Assembly: GCA_036258315.1 (NCBI GenBank)
Contig: DATADX010000024.1
Location: forward strand, 1-48,607
Length of the DNA: 48,607 nt
Direction: 5' to 3'
Origin: DASSYK01 sp036258315
GTDB lineage: Bacteria; Actinomycetota; Thermoleophilia; Solirubrobacterales; 70-9
A program made the translations under genes and the position numbers. A model generated the notes under the pieces. That model worked only from the letters and a program-made list of their open reading frames with translations. It did no database searches and was not told the DNA's origin. Position 1 is the first letter of the stretch; each line of letters begins with the position of its first letter. Below, in pieces: positions 6,563 to 14,118 of this stretch.

Positions 6563-7329
6563 GCGAGGAGATCCGCGAGGCCGTTCGCGAGCGCTACGCC
6601 GACGCCGCCCAGGCGGCCGGCGCCGGCGCCGAGGCGAGCTGCAGCGAGGGTGGGTGTTGTAGCCCGGTCGCCATCACCGAGACGCCCGAAGGCTTCGAGA
6701 ACTTCGGGGCCGAGCTGTACTCGGGCCGTGACCGCGACGCGCTTCCGGACGCCGCGAAGCTCGCGTCCCTCGGGTGCGGCAACCCGACCGCGGTCGCCGA
6801 GCTCGACGATGGCGAGACCGTCCTGGACCTCGGGTCGGGCGGGGGCATCGACGTCTTGCTGTCGGCCCGCCGCGTCGGCGAGACGGGCCGGGCGATCGGC
6901 CTCGACATGACGGACGAGATGCTCGACCTCGCCCGCCGCAACCAGCGCGATGCCGGTGTGAGGAACGTCGAGTTCCTGAAGGGGACGATCGAGGGCGTCC
7001 CCCTCGCCGACGACTCCGTCGACGTGGTCATCTCCAACTGCGTCATCAACCTCTCGGCCGACAAGCCGGCGGTGTTCCGTGAGGCTGCGCGGGTGCTCAG
7101 GCCGGGCGGGCGGTTCGCAGTCACCGACGTCGTCGCCGATCCGGGCATGGACGAGCGCACCCGCCGGGACATGGAGCAATGGACCGGGTGCATCGCCGGG
7201 GCCCTGACCGAGGCTGATTACCGGCGCAGGCTCGAGGCGGCCGGCTTCGAGCGGATCGAGGTCCGCGAGACCCACCGCGTGCACGAGCGGGCCTACTCGG
7301 CGATCATCCGCGCCGCGGTGCCTGCGTGA
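6547..7329 (+). CDS. arsM: Arsenite S-adenosylmethionine methyltransferase
   Basis: 260 aa. The SAM-binding site is VLDLGSGGGIDVLLSARRVG (93-112) with the acidic GLDMTDEM after it. The three conserved As(III)-binding cysteines of ArsM are all present: Cys77 (LGCGNP), Cys165 (SNCVINL) and Cys215 (GCIAG). An extra Cys-rich patch (CSEGGCC, 32-38) lies near the N-terminus. The enzyme methylates As(III) to mono-, di- and possibly trimethylated forms in the cytosol. It starts inside the end of arsR and its stop overlaps the next start by 4 nt, so the three genes are one operon under ArsR control. Confidence 0.95.
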   Translation: MAEQVSEEIREAVRERYADAAQAAGAGAEASCSEGGCCSPVAITETPEGFENFGAELYSGRDRDALPDAAKLASLGCGNPTAVAELDDGETVLDLGSGGGIDVLLSARRVGETGRAIGLDMTDEMLDLARRNQRDAGVRNVEFLKGTIEGVPLADDSVDVVISNCVINLSADKPAVFREAARVLRPGGRFAVTDVVADPGMDERTRRDMEQWTGCIAGALTEADYRRRLEAAGFERIEVRETHRVHERAYSAIIRAAVPA

Positions 7330-8147
7330 GTCAACCCGTCGCGCTGAAGGATCCCCAGCAGCTCTACCTCGACTGGGAGCATGCCCACTGGGCCGCTCGG
7401 GACATCGACCTCTCGCGTGATCCCGCCGATTGGGCGGCCGTCGGGGACGCCGAGCGCGACCTCCTCTACTTCGTCCTCAGCTCGCTGATGGTCGCCGAGG
7501 AACGGATCTCGACCCAGTTCTGCGGTCTCGTCCTCGCGCAGGACGACGAGGAGGAAGGGAGCTTCCTGTCCACCCAGCTCGTCGACGAGGTACGCCACAT
7601 GCAGTTCTACGCCCGCTTCCGGGATGAGGTGATCGCTGACCCGGCGACGATCGGGGCCCACGTCGCCCGGGCGCGCGAGGTGCTGAGCGGGTCGTTCAGG
7701 CGGATCTTCGACGAGGCCCTGGTCGACGCCCACGACCGGCTGCGACTGGACCCCTCCAACCGCGAGGCGAAGGTGGACTTCGTGACGATCTACCACATGA
7801 TCCTCGAGGGGACGCTCGGGATCGTCACCTCTCACTTCCTCCTCGGCCTCCTTCGGGGGCGCGCGCTTCTTCCAGGCTTCGCCGACGGCTACGGACGCAT
7901 CGCTTCAGATGAACAGCGTCACATCGCGTACGGCACCTGGTTCCTCCGCGGGGCGGTTGATGCGGACCCGGCGATGGGAGAGGTGGTCCGTGGCCGCCTG
8001 CTCGACCTCCTGCCGGCGGTCGCGGAGTCCCTGTCTCCTCCGGGCGACGGAGCGCTCGACGTCCTCGGCGTCGATGACGGCGCCCTCGCGGCGTTCGGCC
8101 TTGACGGGCTCAAGCGCCGCCTGAGCATTGTCGGCGTCGTCCTCTAG
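7326..8147 (+). CDS. R2-like (ribonucleotide reductase small subunit/R2lox-type) ferritin-fold diiron protein in ars operon
   Basis: 273 aa, helical. Six metal ligands of the R2 family can be placed: Glu58 or Glu59 (VAEERIS), Glu88 and His91 (DEVRH), Glu161 (MILEG), Glu196 and His199 (DEQRH). The spacing between the last two ligand helices (161 to 196) equals that of R2lox proteins, and Tyr156 lies five residues before Glu161, as the cross-linked Tyr does in R2lox. It lacks the C-terminal tail of a true ribonucleotide reductase subunit, and no large subunit is near. GTG 7326 overlaps the arsM stop (GTGA), so it is translationally coupled to arsenic methylation. An oxidase acting on an arsenical, thiol or lipid is possible. 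Function unknown. Confidence 0.8.
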   Translation: MSQPVALKDPQQLYLDWEHAHWAARDIDLSRDPADWAAVGDAERDLLYFVLSSLMVAEERISTQFCGLVLAQDDEEEGSFLSTQLVDEVRHMQFYARFRDEVIADPATIGAHVARAREVLSGSFRRIFDEALVDAHDRLRLDPSNREAKVDFVTIYHMILEGTLGIVTSHFLLGLLRGRALLPGFADGYGRIASDEQRHIAYGTWFLRGAVDADPAMGEVVRGRLLDLLPAVAESLSPPGDGALDVLGVDDGALAAFGLDGLKRRLSIVGVVL

Positions 8148-8319
8148 CCGCAAGTCGGGGAGAAACTGGTAAGGCCCGGCACGAACACGCTGAAGCATCG
8201 TGTGGCGGCGGGGTCGGCTGCGGAAGGAGGGCCCAAACCGCACCACCCTGCGAAGTGGCTGCGACGATCAGATTCGGATCTTCGTTCGTAGCTCGGCACC
8301 TACCTCCTACGCCGGCGCG

Positions 8320-9681
8320 CTAAGGCCGGATGTTCTGGTTGAGCCGGAAGACATTGTCCGGGTCCCATTCGCGCTTCAGCGCAACGAGCCGCTCGTACTT
8401 CGCATCGCCGTAGATCGTCCGCGCCAGTCCGTCCTCGACTTCGGCGACGTCGTTGACGTAGCGGCCGGCCGACTCGTACGGTGCCGCCTCGGTGAGCGCG
8501 GCCCGACCCCAGGCATGGCAGGTTTCGTCCAGCTCCGGCTCATCCCACTGGATCTCCGCCGACGCCCAGTACAGCCCTTCGCGCCCTGTATAGGCGGTGT
8601 CCTCGTCGGGCACGGCGGCGATCGCCCCGCCACAGGACCAGACCGAGTATCCACCGTTGGCCCCCTTTGGCATGCGGACGATGCGTTCAGTCCACGCGCT
8701 CACGACGTCGTCGGGCAGCGAGGACAGGAAGTTGCTGCGCATGGAAAATCGGTGGCCCCACGCGGTCGCATCGTCGTTCAGTCGCTGAGTGGTCAGATAT
8801 GGCTTCGCCTCGATTGAATCGGTGGCCGCGCCGGGAATGCTGCGCAGCGCGCCCAAGTCGCGCTCGGCGTCTGCGGGCGACCCGGAGTGAAGGACGGCGA
8901 CGTAGGCGATTGGGCGTCCGGCGAGCTCCGGCGGGTAGTCCTCGGCCGGCAGTGCGAGCCCGATGCCGAAGGAGGCCCAGGCAGCATCAGGCCCGGTCAG
9001 GACGAGCTCGCGGTAACGCTCGGCCAAAGCCTCCGCCCGCTCAATCGGATGCATGACCACGCCGTGCGTGACCGGGCCATCGAGCGGATGGAGCCCGAAC
9101 TCGAACGCGGTCACGATCCCGAAGTTCGCGCCGGCCCCGCGCATGCCCCAGAAGAGCTCCGGATACTCGTCCTCGCTAGCGCGGATGAGGCGGCCGTCGG
9201 CCGTGATCAGCTCCACGGCGAGGAGGTTGTCGATCGTTAGCCCGAATCGACGTTGCAGCCGGCCCATGCCGCCGCCGAGGGTCAGACCCCCGACGCCAGT
9301 GTGGGAGACCACACCCACCGGGCAAACGAGACCATGTTGCTGTGCCGCGTCGTCGAGCTCAGCTAGCAGCGCGCCGCCACCCACGCGCGCGGTGCGCGCT
9401 TGCGTCTCGACTTGGGCGCCGCGCATCCGTGAGAGGTCGATGAGGACGCCGTCGTCGCAGGTCGAGAGTCCAGGAATGCTGTGACCTCCGCAACGCACGG
9501 CGACGACGAGCTCGCGCTCGCGGGCGAAGCGGATCGCCGTCGAGACGTCGTCGGTGGTTGTCGGCCGAACGATCAGCGCCGGGCGGCGGTCGATCATGCC
9601 GTTCCAGACCACGCGGGCTTCGTCATAGCCGGGATCGCCCGGCCGCAAGACCTCGCCGGCGAAGCCGTCGGGGAGCTTCAT
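8320..9681 (-). CDS. FAD-binding oxidoreductase, berberine-bridge-enzyme type
   Basis: About 453 aa. The N-terminal PCMH FAD-binding domain includes RPALIVRPTTTDDV, then VRCGGHSIPG, whose His is the usual 8-alpha covalent FAD anchor, then VVSHTGVGGLTLGGGMGRL. The substrate domain follows, and the C-terminal BBE element YERLVALKREWDPDNVFRLNQNI closes the protein. Such enzymes oxidise alcohols, sugars or secondary metabolites using O2; many actinobacteria carry several. I choose ATG 9681 because it overlaps the stop of the upstream relic (ATGA) and gives the family N-terminus MKLPDGF. A GTG at 9717 with a better Shine-Dalgarno would add 12 residues. No signal peptide is seen. Confidence 0.85.
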   Translation of the reverse strand: MKLPDGFAGEVLRPGDPGYDEARVVWNGMIDRRPALIVRPTTTDDVSTAIRFARERELVVAVRCGGHSIPGLSTCDDGVLIDLSRMRGAQVETQARTARVGGGALLAELDDAAQQHGLVCPVGVVSHTGVGGLTLGGGMGRLQRRFGLTIDNLLAVELITADGRLIRASEDEYPELFWGMRGAGANFGIVTAFEFGLHPLDGPVTHGVVMHPIERAEALAERYRELVLTGPDAAWASFGIGLALPAEDYPPELAGRPIAYVAVLHSGSPADAERDLGALRSIPGAATDSIEAKPYLTTQRLNDDATAWGHRFSMRSNFLSSLPDDVVSAWTERIVRMPKGANGGYSVWSCGGAIAAVPDEDTAYTGREGLYWASAEIQWDEPELDETCHAWGRAALTEAAPYESAGRYVNDVAEVEDGLARTIYGDAKYERLVALKREWDPDNVFRLNQNIRP

Positions 9682-9949
9682 TGCTTCGCCCCAGGGCTCA
9701 TCGTCCCGAAGCTCCACAGGTTTCCTTCGCGATCGCGGGCGCTGTAGCCCCGCTGCGCCTCGTCAAAGGCGTCGTGGGGCTCGTTGAGGATTTCGACCGC
9801 CCCGCTGCCCGCTCGTAGTGCCGATGGACATCATCGACGACCGCGTAGACCCAACCCTGGCCGTCGCCCATCGGCTCCTCGACCCGGACGTTCGCGGCGG
9901 TCGCAAACCCGTCGAGCGACAGGCTGGTGTCCAAGATCGTCTGAGTCAT
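9678..9949 (-). pseudogene. Chimeric relic: start of a RibD/DHFR-like gene joined to the end of a VOC (glyoxalase-like) gene
   Basis: From ATG 9949 the frame reads MTQTILDTSLSLDGFATAAN and on to PMGDG, the typical first 35 residues of bacterial RibD C-terminal/DHFR-like reductases. Then without a break it becomes GWVYAVVDDVHRHYERA, a VOC-domain strand-helix. After a frameshift near 9800 the VOC end continues as AVEILNEPHDAFDEAQRGYS, RDREGNLWSFGT and stops at 9678-9680. Two gene ends were therefore fused by deletion, and the product then shifted frame. Neither fold can be complete. The VOC stop overlaps the ATG of the flavoprotein gene, so the old VOC gene and the flavoprotein were probably one operon. 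Confidence 0.7.
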
Positions 9950-10062
9950 CAGGTTCATCAGGTGTTCAGCTCCGCGCTGGGTAGACCGGGCCCCGGAGGC
10001 GAAATCATCGGTCGTCGACTTCAGGTTCGCTCGTGGAGCCGCTGCTTGGAGCAGCTTCTTAG

Positions 10063-10148
<86 letters not shown>

Positions 10149-10203
10149 AGCGGTGGGTGATTCTAGCCTGGGCTTGAAAGCGTCCGCGGGGCGCGCTACT
10201 CTC

Positions 10204-10217
10204 CGAACGTGTGTTCG
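10204..10217. promoter_or_regulatory. SOS box (LexA operator) before lexA
   Basis: CGAACGTGTGTTCG fits the Gram-positive/actinobacterial consensus CGAAC-N4-GTTCG exactly. A possible promoter, TTGAAA (10174-10179) with TACTCT (10197-10202) at 17 bases, lies just upstream, so bound LexA would cover the transcription start. This indicates autoregulation of lexA. Confidence 0.9.
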
Positions 10218-10268
10218 TATGAGACACGGAACCGACGCCCCCAGCGGGGCTGATCCAGGGAGGCGCGA

Positions 10269-10889
10269 GTGGACTTCTCAGTCAAGGACCTGACCAAGCG
10301 GCAGCGCGAGATCTTCGACTACATCAGCCGGTACCTGGCCAAGAACGGCTATCCGCCGACGGTCCGTGAGATCGGCAAGGCGGTCGGGCTCCACTCTTCC
10401 TCGACGGTGCACGCGCACCTCGCAAAGCTCGAGTCGCTGGGCGTGTTGAAGCGCGATCCGACCAAGCCGCGGGCGATCGAGGTGCTGGTCGAGCGGGCGA
10501 AGCGAGCGGTGCGCCCGTCCGGCCTTCCTCTCGTCGGCCAGGTCGCTGCGGGCGAGCCGATCGTCGCCGAGGAGAACGTGGAGGAGTACGTCCAGGTTCC
10601 CGACGTGATCGGCGGCGAGGCCGGCGACTACATCCTGCGGGTGCGCGGCGAGAGCATGAAGGACGCCGGGATCCTCGAGGACGACTTCGTCGTCGTCCGT
10701 CCGGCGCAGGACGCCAAGAACGGGGAGATTGTCGTCGCGCTGATCGAGGACGAGGCGACCGTGAAGCGGTTCTTCCGCGAGAAGGACCACATCCGCCTGC
10801 AGCCCGAGAACACCGCGATGGAGCCGATCATCAGCCGCGAGGCGGCGATCGTCGGCCGCGTCGTCGGGGTGTACAGGAGCGTTGCGTGA
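10269..10889 (+). CDS. lexA: LexA repressor, SOS response
   Basis: 206 aa from GTG 10269. The N-terminal winged helix (TKRQREIFDYISRYLAKNGYPPTV, then the recognition helix SSSTVHAHLAKLE) binds the SOS box upstream. The self-cleavage site is Ala94-Gly95 (QVAAGEP), with catalytic Ser129 (GESM) and Lys166 (ATVKRFF). On DNA damage RecA filaments stimulate cleavage and SOS genes are released. All catalytic elements are intact and the length is normal. The final TGA overlaps the GTG of the next small gene, so both are expressed and induced together. Confidence 0.97.
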   Translation: MDFSVKDLTKRQREIFDYISRYLAKNGYPPTVREIGKAVGLHSSSTVHAHLAKLESLGVLKRDPTKPRAIEVLVERAKRAVRPSGLPLVGQVAAGEPIVAEENVEEYVQVPDVIGGEAGDYILRVRGESMKDAGILEDDFVVVRPAQDAKNGEIVVALIEDEATVKRFFREKDHIRLQPENTAMEPIISREAAIVGRVVGVYRSVA

Positions 10890-11122
10890 GCGCGCTCGCG
10901 ACAAAGCCTTCGGCCGCCGAAGTCACCCACTCCTTCGGGGTGGGGCGGCCTGAGATGGCGCACTCGACCGGGAGGTTGTTCGAGCCCGCGGGGTCGACGC
11001 TCGAGGACATCGTCCTCGGCGCCTGGGAGGACCTTGCGGCGCACGGGCGGACCGAGTGCCCCGTATGCCATGGAGAGCTCGAGCCCCAGGGTTGTTCCAC
11101 CTGCGGGTCCGAGCTCTCCTAG
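10886..11122 (+). CDS. Small zinc-ribbon protein coupled to lexA
   Basis: 78 aa, not recognised by name. The C-terminal part carries CPVCHGELEPQGCSTCGSEL, a compact zinc ribbon with two CxxC knuckles only about 10 residues apart. The middle (LEDIVLGAWEDLAAHGRTE) looks helical. GTG 10886 overlaps the lexA stop by 4 nt, so it is very likely translated from the lexA message and raised during the SOS response. The role could be protein or nucleic-acid binding; nothing more can be read from the sequence. Confidence 0.75.
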   Translation: MSALATKPSAAEVTHSFGVGRPEMAHSTGRLFEPAGSTLEDIVLGAWEDLAAHGRTECPVCHGELEPQGCSTCGSELS

Positions 11123-11180
11123 CTGCTCGCCTGCAGGAAGCGGTTCCGCGGAACCGCGCGGTCGGGGTACCATTGCTGAC

Positions 11181-11506
11181 GTGAGCTAGGCAGCCGCGGA
11201 GGTGGATGCCTTCGAGGAAAGTCCGGACACCAAAGGGCGAGGGCGGTGGGTAACGCCCACCCGGGGAAACCCGCGGGAAAGTGCCACAGAGATCAGACCG
11301 CCGATGGCGCGGCCACACGTGAGCCGCGCACAGGTAAGGGTGAAATGGTGCGGTAAGAGCGCACCGGCGCCGCGGTGACGCGGGCGCGTCAAGGCAAACC
11401 CCGCCCGGTGCAAGGCCAAGCAGGACCGTCGACCCGGCTCGGCGAGGTCCAGGTAGGCCGCAAAGATGGATGGCTGCCCACGACAGGATCCGGCTTACAG
11501 GCTCAC
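11181..11506 (+). ncRNA. rnpB: RNase P RNA, bacterial type A
   Basis: The ends GTGAGC (11181-11186) and GCTCAC (11501-11506) form helix P1. Conserved signatures appear in order: GAGGAAAGTCCGGAC (conserved region I), AGACCGCC, GGTAAGGGTGAAA followed by GGTGCGGTAAGAGCGCACC, AAGCAGGACC, and the 3' ACAGGATCCGGCTTACAG. This is the catalytic RNA that trims tRNA 5' ends. At 326 nt it is on the short side for an actinobacterial copy. It is transcribed in the same direction as lexA and ends at a strong hairpin. Confidence 0.95.
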
Positions 11507-11509
11507 TAA

Positions 11510-11539
11510 GGAAGAGGCCCCGGCGACGGGGCCTCTTCC
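11510..11539 (+). terminator. Hairpin terminator after rnpB
   Basis: GGAAGAGGCCCCG (11510-11522) pairs perfectly with CGGGGCCTCTTCC (11527-11539) around loop GCGA. It is 13 bp long and begins 3 nt after mature rnpB. The T-run after it is weak (ATTCC). It could also stop the convergent gene ending at 11562. Confidence 0.85.
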
Positions 11540-11561
11540 ATTCCATTCCACGGGGGCGGGG

Positions 11562-12371
11562 TCAGCTCAGCCACCGCTTGATCGGCGGGTGGGCCGCGAG
11601 CGCCGAGAAGTCACCGTCGTCGCGGATCCGCTCGGCTGCCTTCGCCATCGCGTCCACCGAGACGAGCGAGAGCAGGCTGCCGACGCTGATCCGCCGGGCG
11701 CCGGCGTCGGCGAAATCCTGCAACGACATCTCGAGCTGCGCGAAGGCGAGCACGTTGACGGGCTTGTCGACGGCGTCGCAGACTGCGGCGATCTCCTCGG
11801 GGTTGCGCAGGCCAGGGGCGTAGAGGACGTCGGCGCCCGCGCGGCCGAAGGCCTGAAGACGGGCGATCGTGTCGTCGAGGTCGGGATCGTCGCGGTGCCG
11901 GAAGAAGTTCTCGGCGCGAGCCGTAAGGGTGAACGGGAGGTCGAGGCTTGTCGCCGCCCGGGCGGCGGCGGCGACCCGCTCGACCGCGTGGTCGAGGTCA
12001 TAGATGACCCGCCTGTCGGGGTCCCAGTCCTCGATCGAGCCGCCGACCGCCCCGGCCGCGGCGACGTGGGTGATCGCGTTCGCCGCGTCCTCGGGGCCGG
12101 GCCCGTACCCGTTCTCGAGGTCGACCGAGACCGGCAGGGCGGTTGCTCGGTCGAGCGCGCCGGCGTGATCAGCCATCTCATCGAGCGTCACGTCCCCGTC
12201 GAGCCGTCCCAGGGTGAAGGCGAACCCCGCGCTCGACGTCGCGAGCGCCTTGAAACCGAGCGCTTCGAGGACGCGCGCCGAGCCGGCGTCCCACGGATTT
12301 GGGATCACGAAGGTCTCCCCGTTGTGCATGGCGCGAAACTCCTCGGCCTTCTGCTGCTGCGCGGCCGCCAC
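11562..12371 (-). CDS. Isocitrate lyase/PEP mutase family protein
   Basis: 269 aa TIM barrel. N-terminal VIPNPWDAGSARVLEALGFKALATSSAG is typical of the family; SVDLENGYG (about 82-90) and SIEDWD (about 113) hold the metal-binding acids. The isocitrate lyase signature KKCGH is absent, so this is not a glyoxylate-cycle enzyme. Relatives include oxaloacetate acetylhydrolase, methylisocitrate lyase-like and carboxyphosphonoenolpyruvate mutase-like proteins, so C-C or C-P bond chemistry on a 2-oxo acid is likely and the substrate is open. The assigned start is GTG 12371; MHNGE slightly downstream is possible. It follows the methyltransferase gene by 9 nt, so the two are probably co-transcribed. 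Confidence 0.85.
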   Translation of the reverse strand: MAAAQQQKAEEFRAMHNGETFVIPNPWDAGSARVLEALGFKALATSSAGFAFTLGRLDGDVTLDEMADHAGALDRATALPVSVDLENGYGPGPEDAANAITHVAAAGAVGGSIEDWDPDRRVIYDLDHAVERVAAAARAATSLDLPFTLTARAENFFRHRDDPDLDDTIARLQAFGRAGADVLYAPGLRNPEEIAAVCDAVDKPVNVLAFAQLEMSLQDFADAGARRISVGSLLSLVSVDAMAKAAERIRDDGDFSALAAHPPIKRWLS

Positions 12372-12380
12372 GGGGACAAC

Positions 12381-13067
12381 CTAACCCTTCGCGGGGCGCC
12401 GGAAGATCGAGGTCTCGGCGACCGTCGGCCAGCCGTCCTTGACGCCGACGAAGCGGTGGAGCCGCCAGCCCGCGAGCAGCGACTCGGCCGGGGCGTATGC
12501 GGAACGGTCGGAGTCGTCGAGCAGCAGGTAGCCGCGGGGCTTCAGCTTCGAGCGCCCCGCGCGCACTGCTTCGACCCGGTCGGCGTCGGGCGACTCGAGG
12601 AAGTCGACCACGAGCAGGTCGAGGCTGGCGTCGCCGAGCTCGGCGAGCTCGGCGATGAACCGCTCCACCGGAAGCCGCCGCAGCTCGACGTTGTTGAGCC
12701 CCGCCCGGCCGAGCTGCTCGCGCGTCCGCTCGAGCCAGAGCTCATTGTCCTCGAAGGAGACGACCCGGCGCGCGCGGCGCCCGAGCCAGACCGTCGAGCG
12801 GCCAGAGCCGAGCTCGAGCACGGTCCAGTCGCGCCTGATCCGGCGGCGGAGCCAGCCGACGGCGGCCGGCACGATCCAGGGGCGTTCGGGAACGCGTCCG
12901 TGGCGGGCGCGGAGCCGCGCCGCCGGCAGATGCAGCCACCCCGACAGCGTCATCGGACCGCGAGCGGTATGGAACCGCGAGGCGCGTCCCTCCTCGCGGC
13001 GCCCGCGCAACACGCCGTCTGGGGAGCTCATGGCGTCGGGGGAGCTCACGCCGTCGGGCGAGCTCAT
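12381..13067 (-). CDS. Class I SAM-dependent methyltransferase
   Basis: 228 aa. After a repetitive leader (three SSPD units) and a basic linker, the Rossmann core starts with VLELGSGRSTVWLGRRARRVVSFEDN (motif I plus the acidic strand-2 end), then LDLLVVDFLE (motif II) and GYLLLDDSDRS. It resembles small methyltransferases placed beside glycan or lipid genes; the substrate is unknown. ATG 13067 overlaps the SDR stop (ATGA), which supports it, but ATG, GTG and ATG codons recur every 18 bp in the leader, so the true N-terminus could be any of them or MTLSGWLHLP further in. Confidence 0.8.
   Translation of the reverse strand: MSSPDGVSSPDAMSSPDGVLRGRREEGRASRFHTARGPMTLSGWLHLPAARLRARHGRVPERPWIVPAAVGWLRRRIRRDWTVLELGSGRSTVWLGRRARRVVSFEDNELWLERTREQLGRAGLNNVELRRLPVERFIAELAELGDASLDLLVVDFLESPDADRVEAVRAGRSKLKPRGYLLLDDSDRSAYAPAESLLAGWRLHRFVGVKDGWPTVAETSIFRRPAKG
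13014..13067 (-). repeat. Three tandem 18-bp repeats at the methyltransferase start
   Basis: Units at 13014-13031, 13032-13049 and 13050-13067 differ at two to four positions each; a fourth partial unit lies in the end of the SDR gene. On the minus strand each unit encodes Met/Val-Ser-Ser-Pro-Asp-Gly/Ala, so each begins with a possible start codon. Copy number could vary by slippage. Confidence 0.8.
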
Positions 13068-13885
13068 GGCGTCTGGCGCTCCAGGCGCCGTTTGAAGCGG
13101 CGCTGGCGGCGCCGGGCGTCGGCCATCACGAGCGGCATCATCCGCACGGCCAGTCCGGGAAAGGCGTCGATGACGCGGACGAAGGCGCCGCGCCAGCGCG
13201 GCACCGTGACGACGGGGCGCGGCCTGTCGAGCAGGCCCCCGATCCGGGCGGCGACGCGGTCTGGGGTCAGCATCGTCCCGGAGAACGACGCGGCCGCGTC
13301 CGGGTCGTCGAGCTTGTCCTCGAGCATCGGGCTCCAGATCCCGTCCGGGCAGATCGCGGAGACGGCGATTCCCCTGATGCCCGCGCGGCGGAGGTCGATC
13401 AGGGTCCCGACGCTGTAGGCGATCGCGGCGTGCTTGCTGGCGGCGTAGGCGACCTCGCCGGGCGCGGCGACCAGGCCGGCGAGCGAGACAACGTTGACGA
13501 TGTGGCCGCTGCCGGCCGGGCGCATCACGTCGAGCGCGGCGCGGGTGCCGTTGAAGGTGCCGACCGCGTTCACGTCGAGCATCGCTCGGTGGTCCGCCGG
13601 GTCCTGCTCGTGGACGAGGCCGGGGCGGAGGATGCCCGCGTTGTTGACCCAGACGTCGAGCGACCCGGCGTGCTGGCGGACGGCGTCGGCGGCAGCCGCG
13701 CAGGCGGCGGCGTCGGTGACGTCGAGTTGCAGCGACCAGGCGCGCGAGCCGATCGCGCCCGCGGCTCTGGCGGCGGCCTCTCCGTCGACGTCGGTGACGG
13801 CGACCTCGTAGCCCCGGCCCGCGAGCATCCGGGCGGTCGCGATCCCGAGGCCGCGTCCAGCACCTGTGACGAGTGCCGTCGGCAC
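13064..13885 (-). CDS. Short-chain dehydrogenase/reductase
   Basis: 273 aa from GTG 13885. The classical SDR pattern is complete: TGAGRGLG (8-15) for the dinucleotide, VTDVDGE with Asp at the end of strand 2 favouring NAD(H), NNAG (about 83), the catalytic Ser in VNVVSLAG, and YAASK with catalytic Tyr and Lys. The C-terminus is extended by a basic amphipathic segment (MADARRRQRRFKRRLERQ) that might touch membranes or nucleic acid. The substrate is unknown. Its stop overlaps the methyltransferase start. The open frame continues upstream into the riboswitch region opposite, which is why I use the internal GTG. Confidence 0.85.
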   Translation of the reverse strand: MPTALVTGAGRGLGIATARMLAGRGYEVAVTDVDGEAAARAAGAIGSRAWSLQLDVTDAAACAAAADAVRQHAGSLDVWVNNAGILRPGLVHEQDPADHRAMLDVNAVGTFNGTRAALDVMRPAGSGHIVNVVSLAGLVAAPGEVAYAASKHAAIAYSVGTLIDLRRAGIRGIAVSAICPDGIWSPMLEDKLDDPDAAASFSGTMLTPDRVAARIGGLLDRPRPVVTVPRWRGAFVRVIDAFPGLAVRMMPLVMADARRRQRRFKRRLERQTP

Positions 13886-13974
13886 CGACGCAGCATATGT
13901 GCGGGCGTCGTGACGGAATTGTTCGGGTTCGGCCACAACGTGAGGAAACCCAAACGAAACTGTGTTAGTGTCCC

Positions 13975-14115
13975 GCTCGCTTTCGCCGAGTCCCGGCAAC
14001 CACATATCGCCGGGATCGGGGGACCCAATAGTGGGGCGAATCGCGGCCGCTGGCCGCGTAGCGCGATCTTTCAGCGCGAGCCCGTCAGCTAACCCCGTAG
14101 GCAACGAAGGAAAAG
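13975..14115 (+). promoter_or_regulatory. Cyclic di-AMP riboswitch (ydaO/yuaA class)
   Basis: The leader before the RlpA-like gene contains the conserved blocks of this class in order: CCGAGTCCCGGCAACC, GCCGGGATCGGGGGACCCAA, GGGGCGAATCG, a variable helix (GCGGCCGCTGGCCGC), then GAGCCCGTCAGCTAACCCCGTAGGC. This class is an OFF switch for c-di-AMP and in actinobacteria often sits before cell-wall enzymes. Ends are approximate. Recognition is by eye, without a covariance model. Confidence 0.85.
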
Positions 14116-14118
14116 CTG

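Noticed and set aside
11466..13418. 650-codon plus-strand open frame
   Set aside because: It is antisense to the PEP mutase-family, methyltransferase and SDR genes, with no recognisable domain and shadow-type composition.
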